Positions 49,745 through 58,351 of a DNA stretch of 64,000 nt are shown here, in pieces. Both the position numbers and the translations under genes were made by a program. Position 1 is the stretch's first letter, and each line of letters opens with the position of its first letter. Source of the DNA: Microbacterium sp. LWO13-1.2 (GTDB lineage: Bacteria > Actinomycetota > Actinomycetes > Actinomycetales > Microbacteriaceae); NCBI RefSeq assembly GCF_038397725.1, contig NZ_CP151634.1:3782001-3846000 (forward strand), read 5' to 3'. The notes beneath the pieces were generated by a model. That model did no database searches, was not told the DNA's origin, and saw only the letters and a program-made list of their open reading frames with translations.

Positions 49745-52512
49745 GGCGTCGCCCCCGCATTCCAGGCCGAGACACGCAAAGCGGAAGGGTCTGGCTCGCT
49801 CGCCGTCGTCGGCGCGCTCACGAATGACGACGCGTGGTGCGTCGGCGTGAGAGTCAGCCCCACCCGCCGCGACTCCCGCGGCTCGAGCCAGAAGTAGTCG
49901 TCCTCCGCATCGAGGATCCAGTCAGGATCGCCCCATACCCAGCGCACCAGAACGGCGGGCAACGATCCGACGTTCGTCACCGTCGCGCTTCCGGAGCGGG
50001 TCGCACCGGTCGGGGACGGGCCGAACGGCTCGACGCGGTCGAGACGCAACTGCGTGGTGGTGCGCTCGATGAGCGGCCTCAGGGACTGCGCGTGATGCAT
50101 GGCGGTCGGTACCGGTGCGTCCCGATACGCGCTCCGCACCGCCGGGTCGTCGAGTTCCGCAGAGACCCGCAGCACACGTGTGGCACGCGCGCGGGACACG
50201 CTTGCGTCCATGAAGTCGGCGACGACGAAGAGGTACGCGGCGGACGCCGGCACCTCGAACTCGAACGATGGGAACGCCGAGACGGCGAGCGGACGATCGA
50301 CGGTGCAGTGCAGCACGAGCTTCTCGTCGTAGATCCGCACCTGCAGGTCGCCGCGGGCGAGGATATCCTCGTCGGCATCCCGGTTCACCCCGATCGTCAG
50401 CGGTACCCGCTCGCCCGCGGCGAGCGCCTCGTAAGGACAGCGCACGGCAAGGGCGAGGGGTGCGTAGCTGCGACGAATCGCGGAGTGGGCGATCGTCAGA
50501 CGCCCGGAGTGATCGATCACCTGCATCCCGACCGATGGCCACGGTCTGCTGAACACCCAGGGCATCACCATCGTCGAGTCGACATCGGACGCCCGGAAGT
50601 CGGCGGCCACGGTCTCGTAGATCTCGGCCGCACCGAGTTGCACGGCTTCCACGAACCGCTCCGTCGACGCCGAGGAGAGGTCGTCGAAGATGCGAGCACG
50701 ATCGAGCATCCGTGGAATGCGGCTCGGGTTGAACTCCGCCCAGTGATGGCGGAGCGTCGGATGGCTGTGTTCGAAATGCGATGGGTCCGACGAGTCGAGC
50801 GCTGCGGGTGCCAGCGCCGCCTCCGACTCCGGCAGGAATTCGCGCAGGCTCTCGAACGCCGGAAGGCTGTGCCCGCCCCACTCGGTGAGTGCCGGAGCGT
50901 GGCGGTAGAGCGCGAGATACCAGGGCGTATCGAAATCGAGGTAGGGGTGCACATCTCCGGCGTCGGAGCAGGAACGCACGAACGGTCGGTGGCGGTCGAG
51001 ATCGGCCACTGAGCGCTCCATGATGCCGACGGCCGCCGCGTTGGAGGGAAGGTACGGATCGAACTCGTTGCCTCCGCACCAGACGACAAGACTCGGGTGA
51101 GTGCGCAGTCGCTGGATGCTCCACACGACCTGCTGTTCCCACACGTCGAGCGGCAGGCCTTCGCAGTGATAGTCGGTGTTGAGCGGGAAGTCCTGCCACA
51201 CCATCAGGCCGAGCTCGTCGCAGATCTCGTAGAACTCGTCGGTCTCGATCAGGCCGCCACCCCAGACCCGGACGATCTGCACACCCGACTCCTGAGCGAG
51301 ACGGAGGAAGTGCCGGTACTTGTCGACGCTCAGGTGCAGGAGATCCAGCGGCATCCAGTTCATTCCGCGCAGGGATGTCTCGACCCCGTTGATCCGCGGC
51401 GACCAGTCGAGCCAGTGCTCGGCGGTGCGCGGAGCCGACGAGCGGGTGAGCTCGAACTCGCGAACGCCGACCGACATGCTGAGCCGGTCGCGGACGGCAC
51501 CCGATTGCTCCAGTGCGATCGTCAGCGCGTACAGCGCCGGATCGCCGAGCCCGCTCGGCCACCAGAGCCGAGGCGCACGGATATCGAGCGCATGTCTGAC
51601 CCATTGGCGTCCACGACGGAGGTCGACGCGCTGGGAACCCTCGGCGACGATCTCCCCGTCGTCGTCGCGGAGCGTGAGGCGCAGGATCGCCGGTTCCGCC
51701 TCCCGATCGACGAAGCGCGGGTCATCCAGCGGCGGGAACTGCCCGTATCGCGTGACGAATGCGAGGTCTGGCGACACATCGGAGCGCACGACCTCGAGCT
51801 CGACCTCGATCGACGCCGAGCCGTCCGTCTGAATCCGCGTGGCGATCTCCGGGCGTTCGAGGCGGTACCCCGCGGTGGCGACCAGGCGAACCGGGCGCCA
51901 GATCCCGGTGGTCATCAGGTCGGGATTGTTGATCCAACGGCTGTAGGTCTCCGCTTTGACGAGGCGGCCCGACTCGCCCGCCTGCTTTCCTCGGCCGGTT
52001 CCGGCCGGCGTGATCGCGACCACGATCTCGTGCGTTGCACCGGGCCCGCGAAGGAACCCGCTCACGTCGATCGCCGGGCCACCGAAGGCACCGAAGTGCT
52101 CATCGACGCGCACCCCGTCGACCCAGACCGTCGCATCGTGGTCGATGCCGTCGAACACGAGGTCGATCCTCTCCGCGTCCGCTGCCCAGTTCGTCGGCAA
52201 CTCGACCGTCGTGCGATACCACCAGACTCGCTCCTCCATCCAGAGGTAGTCGGAGCTGTTCTTCCCGATGTAGGGGTGCGGGCCCAGTCCTGCGCGGAAC
52301 CATTGCCACTGGATCATGGCCTGCGGCTCGACCGCGTGCCACTCCAGGCGGTCGAGGTCTGCGAAAGCCTCACCGAGGTCCTTCGTCGGCGCGCCATGTG
52401 CGAGCTGCCACCGGTCGAGAACGAGCTGCGCGCCCTCGCCGCGAGGCCACACGTAGAGCGGCTGCAGTGCGGTGTTCTGCGATCCGGGAGAATTCGACGC
52501 CTGATGTACCAT
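49741..52512 (-). CDS. glycoside hydrolase family 2, beta-mannosidase-like
   Basis: The 923-residue protein has the GH2 order: jelly-roll sugar-binding domain (about 50-220; YRTTVELPTNW, FDGIDHDATVWVDGVRVDEHFGAF), an immunoglobulin-like domain, and a TIM barrel (about 350-600; GVETSLRGMNWMPLDLL, VQIVRVWGGGLIETDEFYEICDELGLMVWQDF). The proposed acid/base is Glu483 in WCGGNEFDP and the nucleophile Glu544 in LTEWGGHS, as in beta-mannosidases. No signal is seen, so it acts inside the cell on imported oligosaccharides. ATG 52512 is chosen; ATG 52521 is possible and neither has a clear ribosome site. A TGAACATC site overlaps the start region. Confidence 0.9.
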   Translation of the reverse strand: MVHQASNSPGSQNTALQPLYVWPRGEGAQLVLDRWQLAHGAPTKDLGEAFADLDRLEWHAVEPQAMIQWQWFRAGLGPHPYIGKNSSDYLWMEERVWWYRTTVELPTNWAADAERIDLVFDGIDHDATVWVDGVRVDEHFGAFGGPAIDVSGFLRGPGATHEIVVAITPAGTGRGKQAGESGRLVKAETYSRWINNPDLMTTGIWRPVRLVATAGYRLERPEIATRIQTDGSASIEVELEVVRSDVSPDLAFVTRYGQFPPLDDPRFVDREAEPAILRLTLRDDDGEIVAEGSQRVDLRRGRQWVRHALDIRAPRLWWPSGLGDPALYALTIALEQSGAVRDRLSMSVGVREFELTRSSAPRTAEHWLDWSPRINGVETSLRGMNWMPLDLLHLSVDKYRHFLRLAQESGVQIVRVWGGGLIETDEFYEICDELGLMVWQDFPLNTDYHCEGLPLDVWEQQVVWSIQRLRTHPSLVVWCGGNEFDPYLPSNAAAVGIMERSVADLDRHRPFVRSCSDAGDVHPYLDFDTPWYLALYRHAPALTEWGGHSLPAFESLREFLPESEAALAPAALDSSDPSHFEHSHPTLRHHWAEFNPSRIPRMLDRARIFDDLSSASTERFVEAVQLGAAEIYETVAADFRASDVDSTMVMPWVFSRPWPSVGMQVIDHSGRLTIAHSAIRRSYAPLALAVRCPYEALAAGERVPLTIGVNRDADEDILARGDLQVRIYDEKLVLHCTVDRPLAVSAFPSFEFEVPASAAYLFVVADFMDASVSRARATRVLRVSAELDDPAVRSAYRDAPVPTAMHHAQSLRPLIERTTTQLRLDRVEPFGPSPTGATRSGSATVTNVGSLPAVLVRWVWGDPDWILDAEDDYFWLEPRESRRVGLTLTPTHHASSFVSAPTTASEPDPSALRVSAWNAGATP

Positions 52513-52514
52513 AA

Positions 52515-52558
52515 TGAACATCAACTTATCGATATGTTTGAAATAGAACAAGTTGAAC
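52515..52558. promoter_or_regulatory. divergent promoter with operator candidates (GH2 / Gfo-Idh)
   Basis: The 56-bp divergent gap holds TGAACATC (52515-52522), TGTTTGAAATA (52535-52545, one mismatch to the paired palindromes at 45.9 kb) and TGAAC (52554-52558). Both operator families seen elsewhere in the locus meet here, which suggests common control of degradative and oxidoreductase genes. Confidence 0.5.
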
Positions 52559-52568
52559 GTGGGGATGA

Positions 52569-53753
52569 ATGATGAGATCAACGACGAGACCGACGCGAGT
52601 CGCGATCGCCGGCCTGCACGGCTACGGTGCCGTGCACATCGAGCAGATCGCGCGGATGGGGCCGTCCGTCCGACTCGTGGCCGTCGCCGACCCCCTCCCC
52701 CCTTCACCCGGCTCCCTGCCCGCCGCAACGGCCGTCTACACCGACCTCGATGTGCTGCTCTCGTCGGTCCCCGACATCGACGTGGTCATCATCGCCACCC
52801 CGCTGGACACCCACTTCGATCTCGCGGCACGCGCGCTGCGTGCCGGAGCTGACGTCTACCTCGAAAAGCCTCCTGTCACATCGATCAGCGATTTCGATCG
52901 GCTCCTCGACCTGGAGCGCACGAGTGAAGGATCGATCCAAGTCGGGTTCCAGGGCCTCGGTCTGCACGACTCCCCTGCGTTCCTCGAGGCCATCGAGGAG
53001 ATCGGCGAGGTCACCGCCATCGGGGCGATCGGTCTCTGGCAGCGTCCGGACGCGTACTGGAACAGGTCTCGGTGGGCGGGACGACGCGTGCTCGATGGCA
53101 TCGACATCGTCGACGGCGTGGTGACGAACCCGTTCGCACACGCCATCGCTTCGGCGCTGCACCTCGCCGGGGTGCGGGACCGCACCGAGATCGCGCGCAT
53201 CGACGTCGACCTGTATCGCGCCAACCCGATCGAGTCCGATGACACCTCCGTCGTGCGCATCCGGACCGCACACGGCGTCACGATCACGGGCGCGTTCACG
53301 CTGTGCGCCGCGGATCCGGTCGAGCCGGTCCTCGAGGTCATGGGCTCAGCGGGGTCGCTCCGATTCCACTACACCGCCGACCGGATAGAGCGCTCCGACG
53401 GCACGATCACCCGACTTGAACGGCGCAGCCTCCTCGAGAACCTCATCGCCCATCGGGGCGACAGACGGATCGACCTGCTCTCCCCGCTCCGCGCGAGCGC
53501 CCCTTTCATGGCGGTCCTCGACAGGATCCGGTCAGCGGCGGCACCGATGCCTATCCCTCGGGAATTCCTCAGCCGCCTCGACGAGACCACGACCATCGTG
53601 ACGGACATCGCCGGCTGGATCGCGCTCGCCGTCGCCGAGCACGCCACATTCGCCGAGCTCGGCGCCCCCTGGACTGAAAACCCTGCCGACGCGCCGAGCC
53701 GAGAACGCCCCGCCTTCGCCGCAACCGCCGACCAGCTTCGAGGAGCACTGTGA
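52569..53753 (+). CDS. Gfo/Idh/MocA-family oxidoreductase 1
   Basis: The 394-residue protein has an N-terminal Rossmann fold (VAIAGLHGYGAVHIEQI, slightly unusual in place of GxGxxG), then IIATPLDTHFDLAARALRAGADVYLEKPP with the family EKP motif, and a C-terminal alpha/beta domain. Such enzymes oxidise or epimerise sugars, inositols or deoxysugars with NAD(P). Either of two adjacent ATGs (52569, 52572) suits the GGGG upstream. It overlaps the following gene as GTGA and is the first of three coupled genes. Confidence 0.9.
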   Translation: MMRSTTRPTRVAIAGLHGYGAVHIEQIARMGPSVRLVAVADPLPPSPGSLPAATAVYTDLDVLLSSVPDIDVVIIATPLDTHFDLAARALRAGADVYLEKPPVTSISDFDRLLDLERTSEGSIQVGFQGLGLHDSPAFLEAIEEIGEVTAIGAIGLWQRPDAYWNRSRWAGRRVLDGIDIVDGVVTNPFAHAIASALHLAGVRDRTEIARIDVDLYRANPIESDDTSVVRIRTAHGVTITGAFTLCAADPVEPVLEVMGSAGSLRFHYTADRIERSDGTITRLERRSLLENLIAHRGDRRIDLLSPLRASAPFMAVLDRIRSAAAPMPIPREFLSRLDETTTIVTDIAGWIALAVAEHATFAELGAPWTENPADAPSRERPAFAATADQLRGAL

Positions 53754-54487
53754 GCACGTCCCGCCTGTCCCTGCAGCTCTACACCGTGCGAGAGATGCTC
53801 GCCACCGATCTTCCCGGCACCCTTCGGAGAATCGCCGACATCGGCTTCACGCAGGTCGAACCATACAATTTCACTGCTTTTCCCGAACTGGGTCGCGGCC
53901 TCGCCGCGGCGGGCCTCGCCGCGCCGACAGCGCACGCGCACTTCATCGAAGTCGACCCGCGACCGGTCTTCGCCGCGGCCCGTGAACTCGGGATCGAGAC
54001 CGTGATCGAGCCTCAAGTGACCGCCGAACGATGGCAGACCGCAGACGACGTGGCCGATATCGCTGCGCGTCTGAATGCGACGGCGAAGACCGCCGCGGAG
54101 TATGGCATCCGGATCGGCTATCACAACCACGCGCACGAACTGAAGCTCATCGACGGTTCGCCCGCCCTCGAGCTTCTCGCGGAGAGGCTCGACGACACGG
54201 TCTCGCTCGAGCTCGATGCCTACTGGGTGATCGTCGGCGGACAGGACCCTGTCGATCTGCTGCGGAAGCTCGGCGAACGGGTGGTCGCGCTGCACGTCAA
54301 AGACGGCCCCGGCACGTCCGACCCCCGTGACCAGGTGGCCGTCGGCAACGGAACGCTGCCGATCGCGGCGATCCTCGACGCTGCCCCCGAGGCGCTCCGA
54401 GTGATCGAGCTCGACGATTCTCGTGGCGACCGGTTCACGGCTGTCGTCGACAGCCACGCGTTCTTGACGTCGCTGGGCGTGCAATGA
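53750..54487 (+). CDS. sugar phosphate isomerase/epimerase-like TIM-barrel protein
   Basis: The 245-residue protein belongs to the AP-endonuclease-2 fold: LQLYTVREMLATDLPGTLRRIADIGFTQVEPYNF, IGYHNHAHE, VSLELDAYWV, VVALHVKDGPGT and VIELDDS. These supply Glu, His and Asp metal ligands for isomerases, epimerases and inosose dehydratases. GTG 53750 overlaps the previous stop. Flanking Gfo/Idh/MocA genes suggest a 3-keto-sugar route, in which an oxidised sugar is isomerised or cleaved and then reduced again. Confidence 0.9.
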   Translation: MSTSRLSLQLYTVREMLATDLPGTLRRIADIGFTQVEPYNFTAFPELGRGLAAAGLAAPTAHAHFIEVDPRPVFAAARELGIETVIEPQVTAERWQTADDVADIAARLNATAKTAAEYGIRIGYHNHAHELKLIDGSPALELLAERLDDTVSLELDAYWVIVGGQDPVDLLRKLGERVVALHVKDGPGTSDPRDQVAVGNGTLPIAAILDAAPEALRVIELDDSRGDRFTAVVDSHAFLTSLGVQ

Positions 54488-55587
54488 GTCCTCAGGATCC
54501 CCTGCGGGTCGGCATCGTCGGCGCCGGGGTGATCAGCAGCGAGTACCTCGAGAACCTGACGGCGTTTCCCGGTCTCGACGTCGCCTTCGTCGCCGACCTC
54601 GATCTCGAGCGCGCCCGCGAGCAGGCGCAGGCGCATCGGGTGCGCGCGAGCGGCTCCGTCGACGATCTCCTCTCCCGCGATGAGATCGATCTCGTCGTCA
54701 ACCTGACGATCCCCGCGGCCCACGTCGCCGTCACGCGCGCTGCGCTGCACGCCGGAAAGCATGTCTGGGTGGAGAAGCCCTTCGCCCTCGACCTCGCGAG
54801 CGGACGGTCGCTTCTCGACGAGGCCCATCGGCTCGGCCTCCGCATCGGGTCGGCACCGGACACCTTCCTCGGTGCGGGACTCCAGACAGCGCTGCGGACG
54901 ATCGCGGCCGACGGGATCGGGACTCCGCTGACCGCACTCGCCGTCATGCAGTCTCCGGGGCCCGACCTCTGGCATCCGCACCCGGAGTTCCTGTTCCAGG
55001 AGGGCGCCGGTCCGTTGTTCGACATCGGACCCTATTACTTCACCGCCCTCGTGCAGGCCTTGGGACCTGCACGCCGGGTGATGGCGACGTCGGCCACCGC
55101 GCGACCGATCAGGACCGTCCGTTCCGGCCCGAGAGCCGGCACCGAATTCCCAGTGACGGTGCCGACGCATCACGGCGGCCTGATCGAGTTCGAGGGCGGC
55201 GCGTCGGCGCAGTTCCTTCTCAGCTTCCAGTCCCACCTCAAGCGTGCCGGCGTTCTGGAGATCGCCGGCACACACGGCACGCTGGTACTGCCTGATCCGA
55301 ATGCTTTCCATGGGGATTCGACGCTCTACGACGACGCCCACCCGAGCGGAAAAATCATCGCCGCCTCGGGGGTGACGTCGACACGAGGCATCGGAGTCGC
55401 GGAGCTCGCGCAGTCGATCCGAGACGGGCGCCGGGCGCGCGCATCCGGCGAGCAGGCGCTGCATGTCCTCGACATCATGAGCGCGATCGCCGAGTCGGCC
55501 GACGAACGACGCCCCGTCCTCGTCGAAAGCACCTGCGAACCGCAGATGGCACTCCCCGAGACATGGGATCCCCGCAGACCAAGATGA
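54484..55587 (+). CDS. Gfo/Idh/MocA-family oxidoreductase 2
   Basis: The 367-residue protein has VGIVGAGVISSEYLENL (classical GxGxxG), VNLTIPAAHVAVTRAALHAGKHVWVEKPFAL with the EKP motif, and the C-terminal GPLFDIGPYYFTALVQALGPARRV segment, which contains the family active-site residues. ATG 54484 overlaps the isomerase stop (ATGA). Two different oxidoreductases with an isomerase between them suggest oxidation and reduction steps of one sugar pathway. The gene is convergent with the Lrp-type regulator. Confidence 0.92.
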   Translation: MSPQDPLRVGIVGAGVISSEYLENLTAFPGLDVAFVADLDLERAREQAQAHRVRASGSVDDLLSRDEIDLVVNLTIPAAHVAVTRAALHAGKHVWVEKPFALDLASGRSLLDEAHRLGLRIGSAPDTFLGAGLQTALRTIAADGIGTPLTALAVMQSPGPDLWHPHPEFLFQEGAGPLFDIGPYYFTALVQALGPARRVMATSATARPIRTVRSGPRAGTEFPVTVPTHHGGLIEFEGGASAQFLLSFQSHLKRAGVLEIAGTHGTLVLPDPNAFHGDSTLYDDAHPSGKIIAASGVTSTRGIGVAELAQSIRDGRRARASGEQALHVLDIMSAIAESADERRPVLVESTCEPQMALPETWDPRRPR

Positions 55588-55627
55588 CTGCAGCGCCCGA
55601 TCGGTGCTCTTCCGGTGCGCGCGGAGA

Positions 55628-56065
55628 TCAGTTCCTCGAGAAGTCCTCGAAGATGAGCGTGGTGCGGGTGGAGCGAATCGAGGGGATCGCCTGGATGTCC
55701 TCCAGCACGATCCGGCGGAGGTCGCGGGCATCGCGGGCGCGCACCAGCAGGATGACATCGAAGTCGCCGCCGACGAGCGCCATGTGCTCCACCTCGGGGA
55801 TCGCCTGCAGGCGATCGCGGACGTCCTGCCACGTCGCCTGCTCGATCGCGAGGGTCACGTACGCCGAGGCGTGATGCCCGAGCAGCACAGGATCGGTGCG
55901 CACCGTGTACCCGGTGATGATGCCGGCATCGGTGAGTCGCTTGATGCGCGCATGCGCCCCCGCACGTGAGACATGCACGGCGTCGGCGATGGCCGTCATC
56001 GACGCACGCGCGTCGCGCTGCAGCATCCGCAGGATCGCGTGATCGGTGTCATCAAGCTCAGTCAT
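55628..56065 (-). CDS. Lrp/AsnC-family regulator
   Basis: A 145-residue Lrp/AsnC protein with an N-terminal HTH (DHAILRMLQRDARASMTAIADAVHVSRAGAHARIKRLTDAGII) and a C-terminal RAM domain (SAYVTLAIEQATWQDVRDRL, VEHMALVGGDFDVILLVRARD). It is divergent from the 2-oxoacid dehydrogenase/phenylacetate operon; regulators placed this way (for example BkdR) activate on binding an amino acid. ATG 56065 is preceded by AAGGG; 7 upstream codons are less likely. A 32-bp element at 56131-56162 in the shared gap is the best operator candidate. Leu, Phe or Ile may be the effector. Confidence 0.92.
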   Translation of the reverse strand: MTELDDTDHAILRMLQRDARASMTAIADAVHVSRAGAHARIKRLTDAGIITGYTVRTDPVLLGHHASAYVTLAIEQATWQDVRDRLQAIPEVEHMALVGGDFDVILLVRARDARDLRRIVLEDIQAIPSIRSTRTTLIFEDFSRN

Positions 56066-56130
56066 GGCCGCCCTTCGAAACGACATCGGATGCTGACAGT
56101 CTGCACCAGGTGCGCACTGTTATCGAGCAA

Positions 56131-56162
56131 TCGTCCAGAACTAGCTCAACCTGGCTGGACGA
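56131..56162. promoter_or_regulatory. inverted repeat in the divergent Lrp/E1alpha promoter
   Basis: TCGTCCAG (56131-56138) and CTGGACGA (56155-56162) form perfect 8-bp arms separated by 16 bases. The position midway between the divergent genes suits an Lrp-type dimer or octamer. Confidence 0.6.
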
Positions 56163-56216
56163 CTGCATCCGTTCGGCGCATGCTGGGCGTATCACGTTCG
56201 GCAAGGAAGGCGACCG

Positions 56217-57320
56217 ATGAACGACGAAGCCCTGCTCCCCCGGGACACCCCGGTGCAGCTCATCGATCCCGACGGCCGCCCCGTCGAGGATGCGCAGTAC
56301 TCCGTGTCGAGCACGGACGTGCTGCTGCACGCCTACCGCGGACTCGTCGAGGCGCGGCGCATCAACGACCAGTGCACGGCGCTGGTACGACAGGGCCGTC
56401 TCGCGGTGTATCCGTCGTCGCACGGCCAGGAGGCCTGCCAGGTCGGTGCGTCCCTCCTGCTCGGCGAGCACGACTGGCTCTTCCCGACGTATCGGGACTC
56501 CGTCGCGATCATCGCCCGCGGGGTGGAGCCCGCCGACGCCATGGTGCTCCTCAAGGGAGACTGGCACTCCGGATACGACCCGCGGCAATATCGGGTCGCT
56601 CCGCAGGCGACTCCCCTCGCCACCCAGCTCCTGCATGCTGTCGGATTCGCGCACGCGGCGAAGATGCGCGGTGAGGACACGGTCGTCATGGCCCTGTGCG
56701 GCGACGGCGCCACGAGCGAAGGCGATTTCCACGAGGCGATGAACTTCGCTGCCGTCTTCCAGGTGCCGGTGGTGTTCTTCGTGCAGAACAACGAGTTCGC
56801 GATCTCGGTGCCGCTCTCGCGCCAGACCGCCGCGCCCTCGCTCGCGCACAAGGCGATCGGCTACGGGATGCCGGGACAACGCGTCGACGGCAACGACACG
56901 GCCGCCGTGCTCGCGGTGCTCGGCGAGGCGGTCTCCCGAGCGCGATCGGGCGGCGGGCCGTCGCTCGTCGAGGCGCACACCTATCGCATGCAGGCGCACA
57001 CCAACGCCGACGACGACACCCGCTACCGGGAACGCGCGGAGGTCCAGGCGTGGGTCGCCCGCGATCCGCTGGTGCGGTTGCAGACATACCTGCGCGCGCA
57101 GGGAGTGCTCGACGAGGCCGCCGAAGACGCGCTCGCCGCCGGTGCAGAGGAGATCGCCGCCGAGCTTCGTCGTGTGATGAACGCCGACGCCGACCTCGAC
57201 CCCGAAGACCTCTTCCGGTTCGTGCGAGCGGAACGCTCGCCGCAGCTCGACGAGCAGTGGAACCTGCTGAAGGGCGAGATCGACCGCGACCAGTTGACCG
57301 ACGCCGGAGGTGCGCGATGA
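56217..57320 (+). CDS. 2-oxoacid dehydrogenase E1 component, alpha subunit
   Basis: The 367-residue protein binds thiamine diphosphate by the GDG...NN motif (GDGATSEGDFHEAMNF, then VQNN, residues 162-192). It has LFPTYRDSVAIIARG and GQRVDGNDTAAV typical of pyruvate and branched-chain E1alpha. GGAAGG precedes ATG 56217. It heads a seven-gene coupled operon with phenylacetate-type beta-oxidation genes. E1alpha sequence alone does not tell pyruvate from branched-chain or aryl-pyruvate substrate. The acyl-CoA would enter the downstream steps. Confidence 0.93.
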   Translation: MNDEALLPRDTPVQLIDPDGRPVEDAQYSVSSTDVLLHAYRGLVEARRINDQCTALVRQGRLAVYPSSHGQEACQVGASLLLGEHDWLFPTYRDSVAIIARGVEPADAMVLLKGDWHSGYDPRQYRVAPQATPLATQLLHAVGFAHAAKMRGEDTVVMALCGDGATSEGDFHEAMNFAAVFQVPVVFFVQNNEFAISVPLSRQTAAPSLAHKAIGYGMPGQRVDGNDTAAVLAVLGEAVSRARSGGGPSLVEAHTYRMQAHTNADDDTRYRERAEVQAWVARDPLVRLQTYLRAQGVLDEAAEDALAAGAEEIAAELRRVMNADADLDPEDLFRFVRAERSPQLDEQWNLLKGEIDRDQLTDAGGAR

Positions 57321-58351
57321 CCATCACCCATGACGACACGCGCGTGGAGGATGCCGTGACGACCGCGACGACGCAGACGATGACGATGGCCGCCGCCCTG
57401 AATCGGGCGCTCGCCGACGCGCTGGCCGAGGATCCTTCTGTTCTGGTCTTCGGCGAAGACGTCGGTGCGCTCGGCGGAGTCTTCCGGATCACCGACGGAC
57501 TCACCGCTCGCTTCGGCGAGGAACGCTGCTTCGACACCCCGCTCGCCGAGGCCGGCATCGTGGGCACCGCCGTCGGAATGGCGATGAACGGGATGCGCCC
57601 GGTCGTCGAGATGCAGTTCGACGCGTTCGCCTACCCCGCCTTCGAGCAGATCGTCAGCCACGTCGCCAAACTCGGCAACCGCACCAGGGGTGCGATCCGG
57701 ATGCCGATGGTCATCCGCATCCCGTTCGGCGGCGGCATCGGCGGTGTGGAGCATCACTGCGACTCCTCCGAGGCGTACTACGCGCACACGCCCGGTCTCA
57801 CCGTCGTCGCACCCTCGACTCCGCAGGACGCGTACTCGCTGCTGCGCGCCGCGATCGCCTCAGCCGATCCGGTCGTCTTCCTCGAGCCGAAGAAGCTGTA
57901 CTGGTCCAAAGGCGAGGTGGACACCAGCATCCGCACCCCGCTCGACACGGCGCAGGTCGTGCGCGACGGCACCGACGTCACGCTTCTCGCCTACGGCGCG
58001 GCGGTCCCACTCGCGCTGGAGGCGGCCGCGGCGGCAGCCGAAGACGGACGCAGCGTGCAGGTCGTCGATGTGCGCTCGCTGTCACCCTTCGACGACGCGA
58101 CGGTGACGGCGGCGGTACGCTCGACCGGTCGCGCCGTCGTGATCGCCGAGGCCCCCGGGTACGTCTCGGTGGCATCCGAGATCCAGGCGCGGGTGTTCGA
58201 GCGCTGCTTCGAATACCTCGCGGCTCCCGTGCGCAAAGTCACGGGCTTCGACGTGCCGTTCGCGCCGCCGAAGCTCGAACACTGGTACCTGCCCGATGTC
58301 GATCGGGTGCTGGATGCCATCGACTCGCTGCACTGGGATGAGGACGCATGA
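57317..58351 (+). CDS. 2-oxoacid dehydrogenase E1 component, beta subunit
   Basis: The 344-residue protein shows VFGEDVGALGGVFRITDGL, CFDTPLAEAGIVGTAVGMAMNGMRPVVEMQFDAF, MVIRIPFGGGIGGVEHHCDS and PVVFLEPKKLYW, all typical of the E1beta transketolase half. ATG 57317 overlaps the E1alpha stop (ATGA). It pairs with E1alpha in an alpha2beta2 tetramer that decarboxylates the 2-oxoacid and acylates the lipoyl group of E2. Confidence 0.94.
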   Translation: MTITHDDTRVEDAVTTATTQTMTMAAALNRALADALAEDPSVLVFGEDVGALGGVFRITDGLTARFGEERCFDTPLAEAGIVGTAVGMAMNGMRPVVEMQFDAFAYPAFEQIVSHVAKLGNRTRGAIRMPMVIRIPFGGGIGGVEHHCDSSEAYYAHTPGLTVVAPSTPQDAYSLLRAAIASADPVVFLEPKKLYWSKGEVDTSIRTPLDTAQVVRDGTDVTLLAYGAAVPLALEAAAAAAEDGRSVQVVDVRSLSPFDDATVTAAVRSTGRAVVIAEAPGYVSVASEIQARVFERCFEYLAAPVRKVTGFDVPFAPPKLEHWYLPDVDRVLDAIDSLHWDEDA

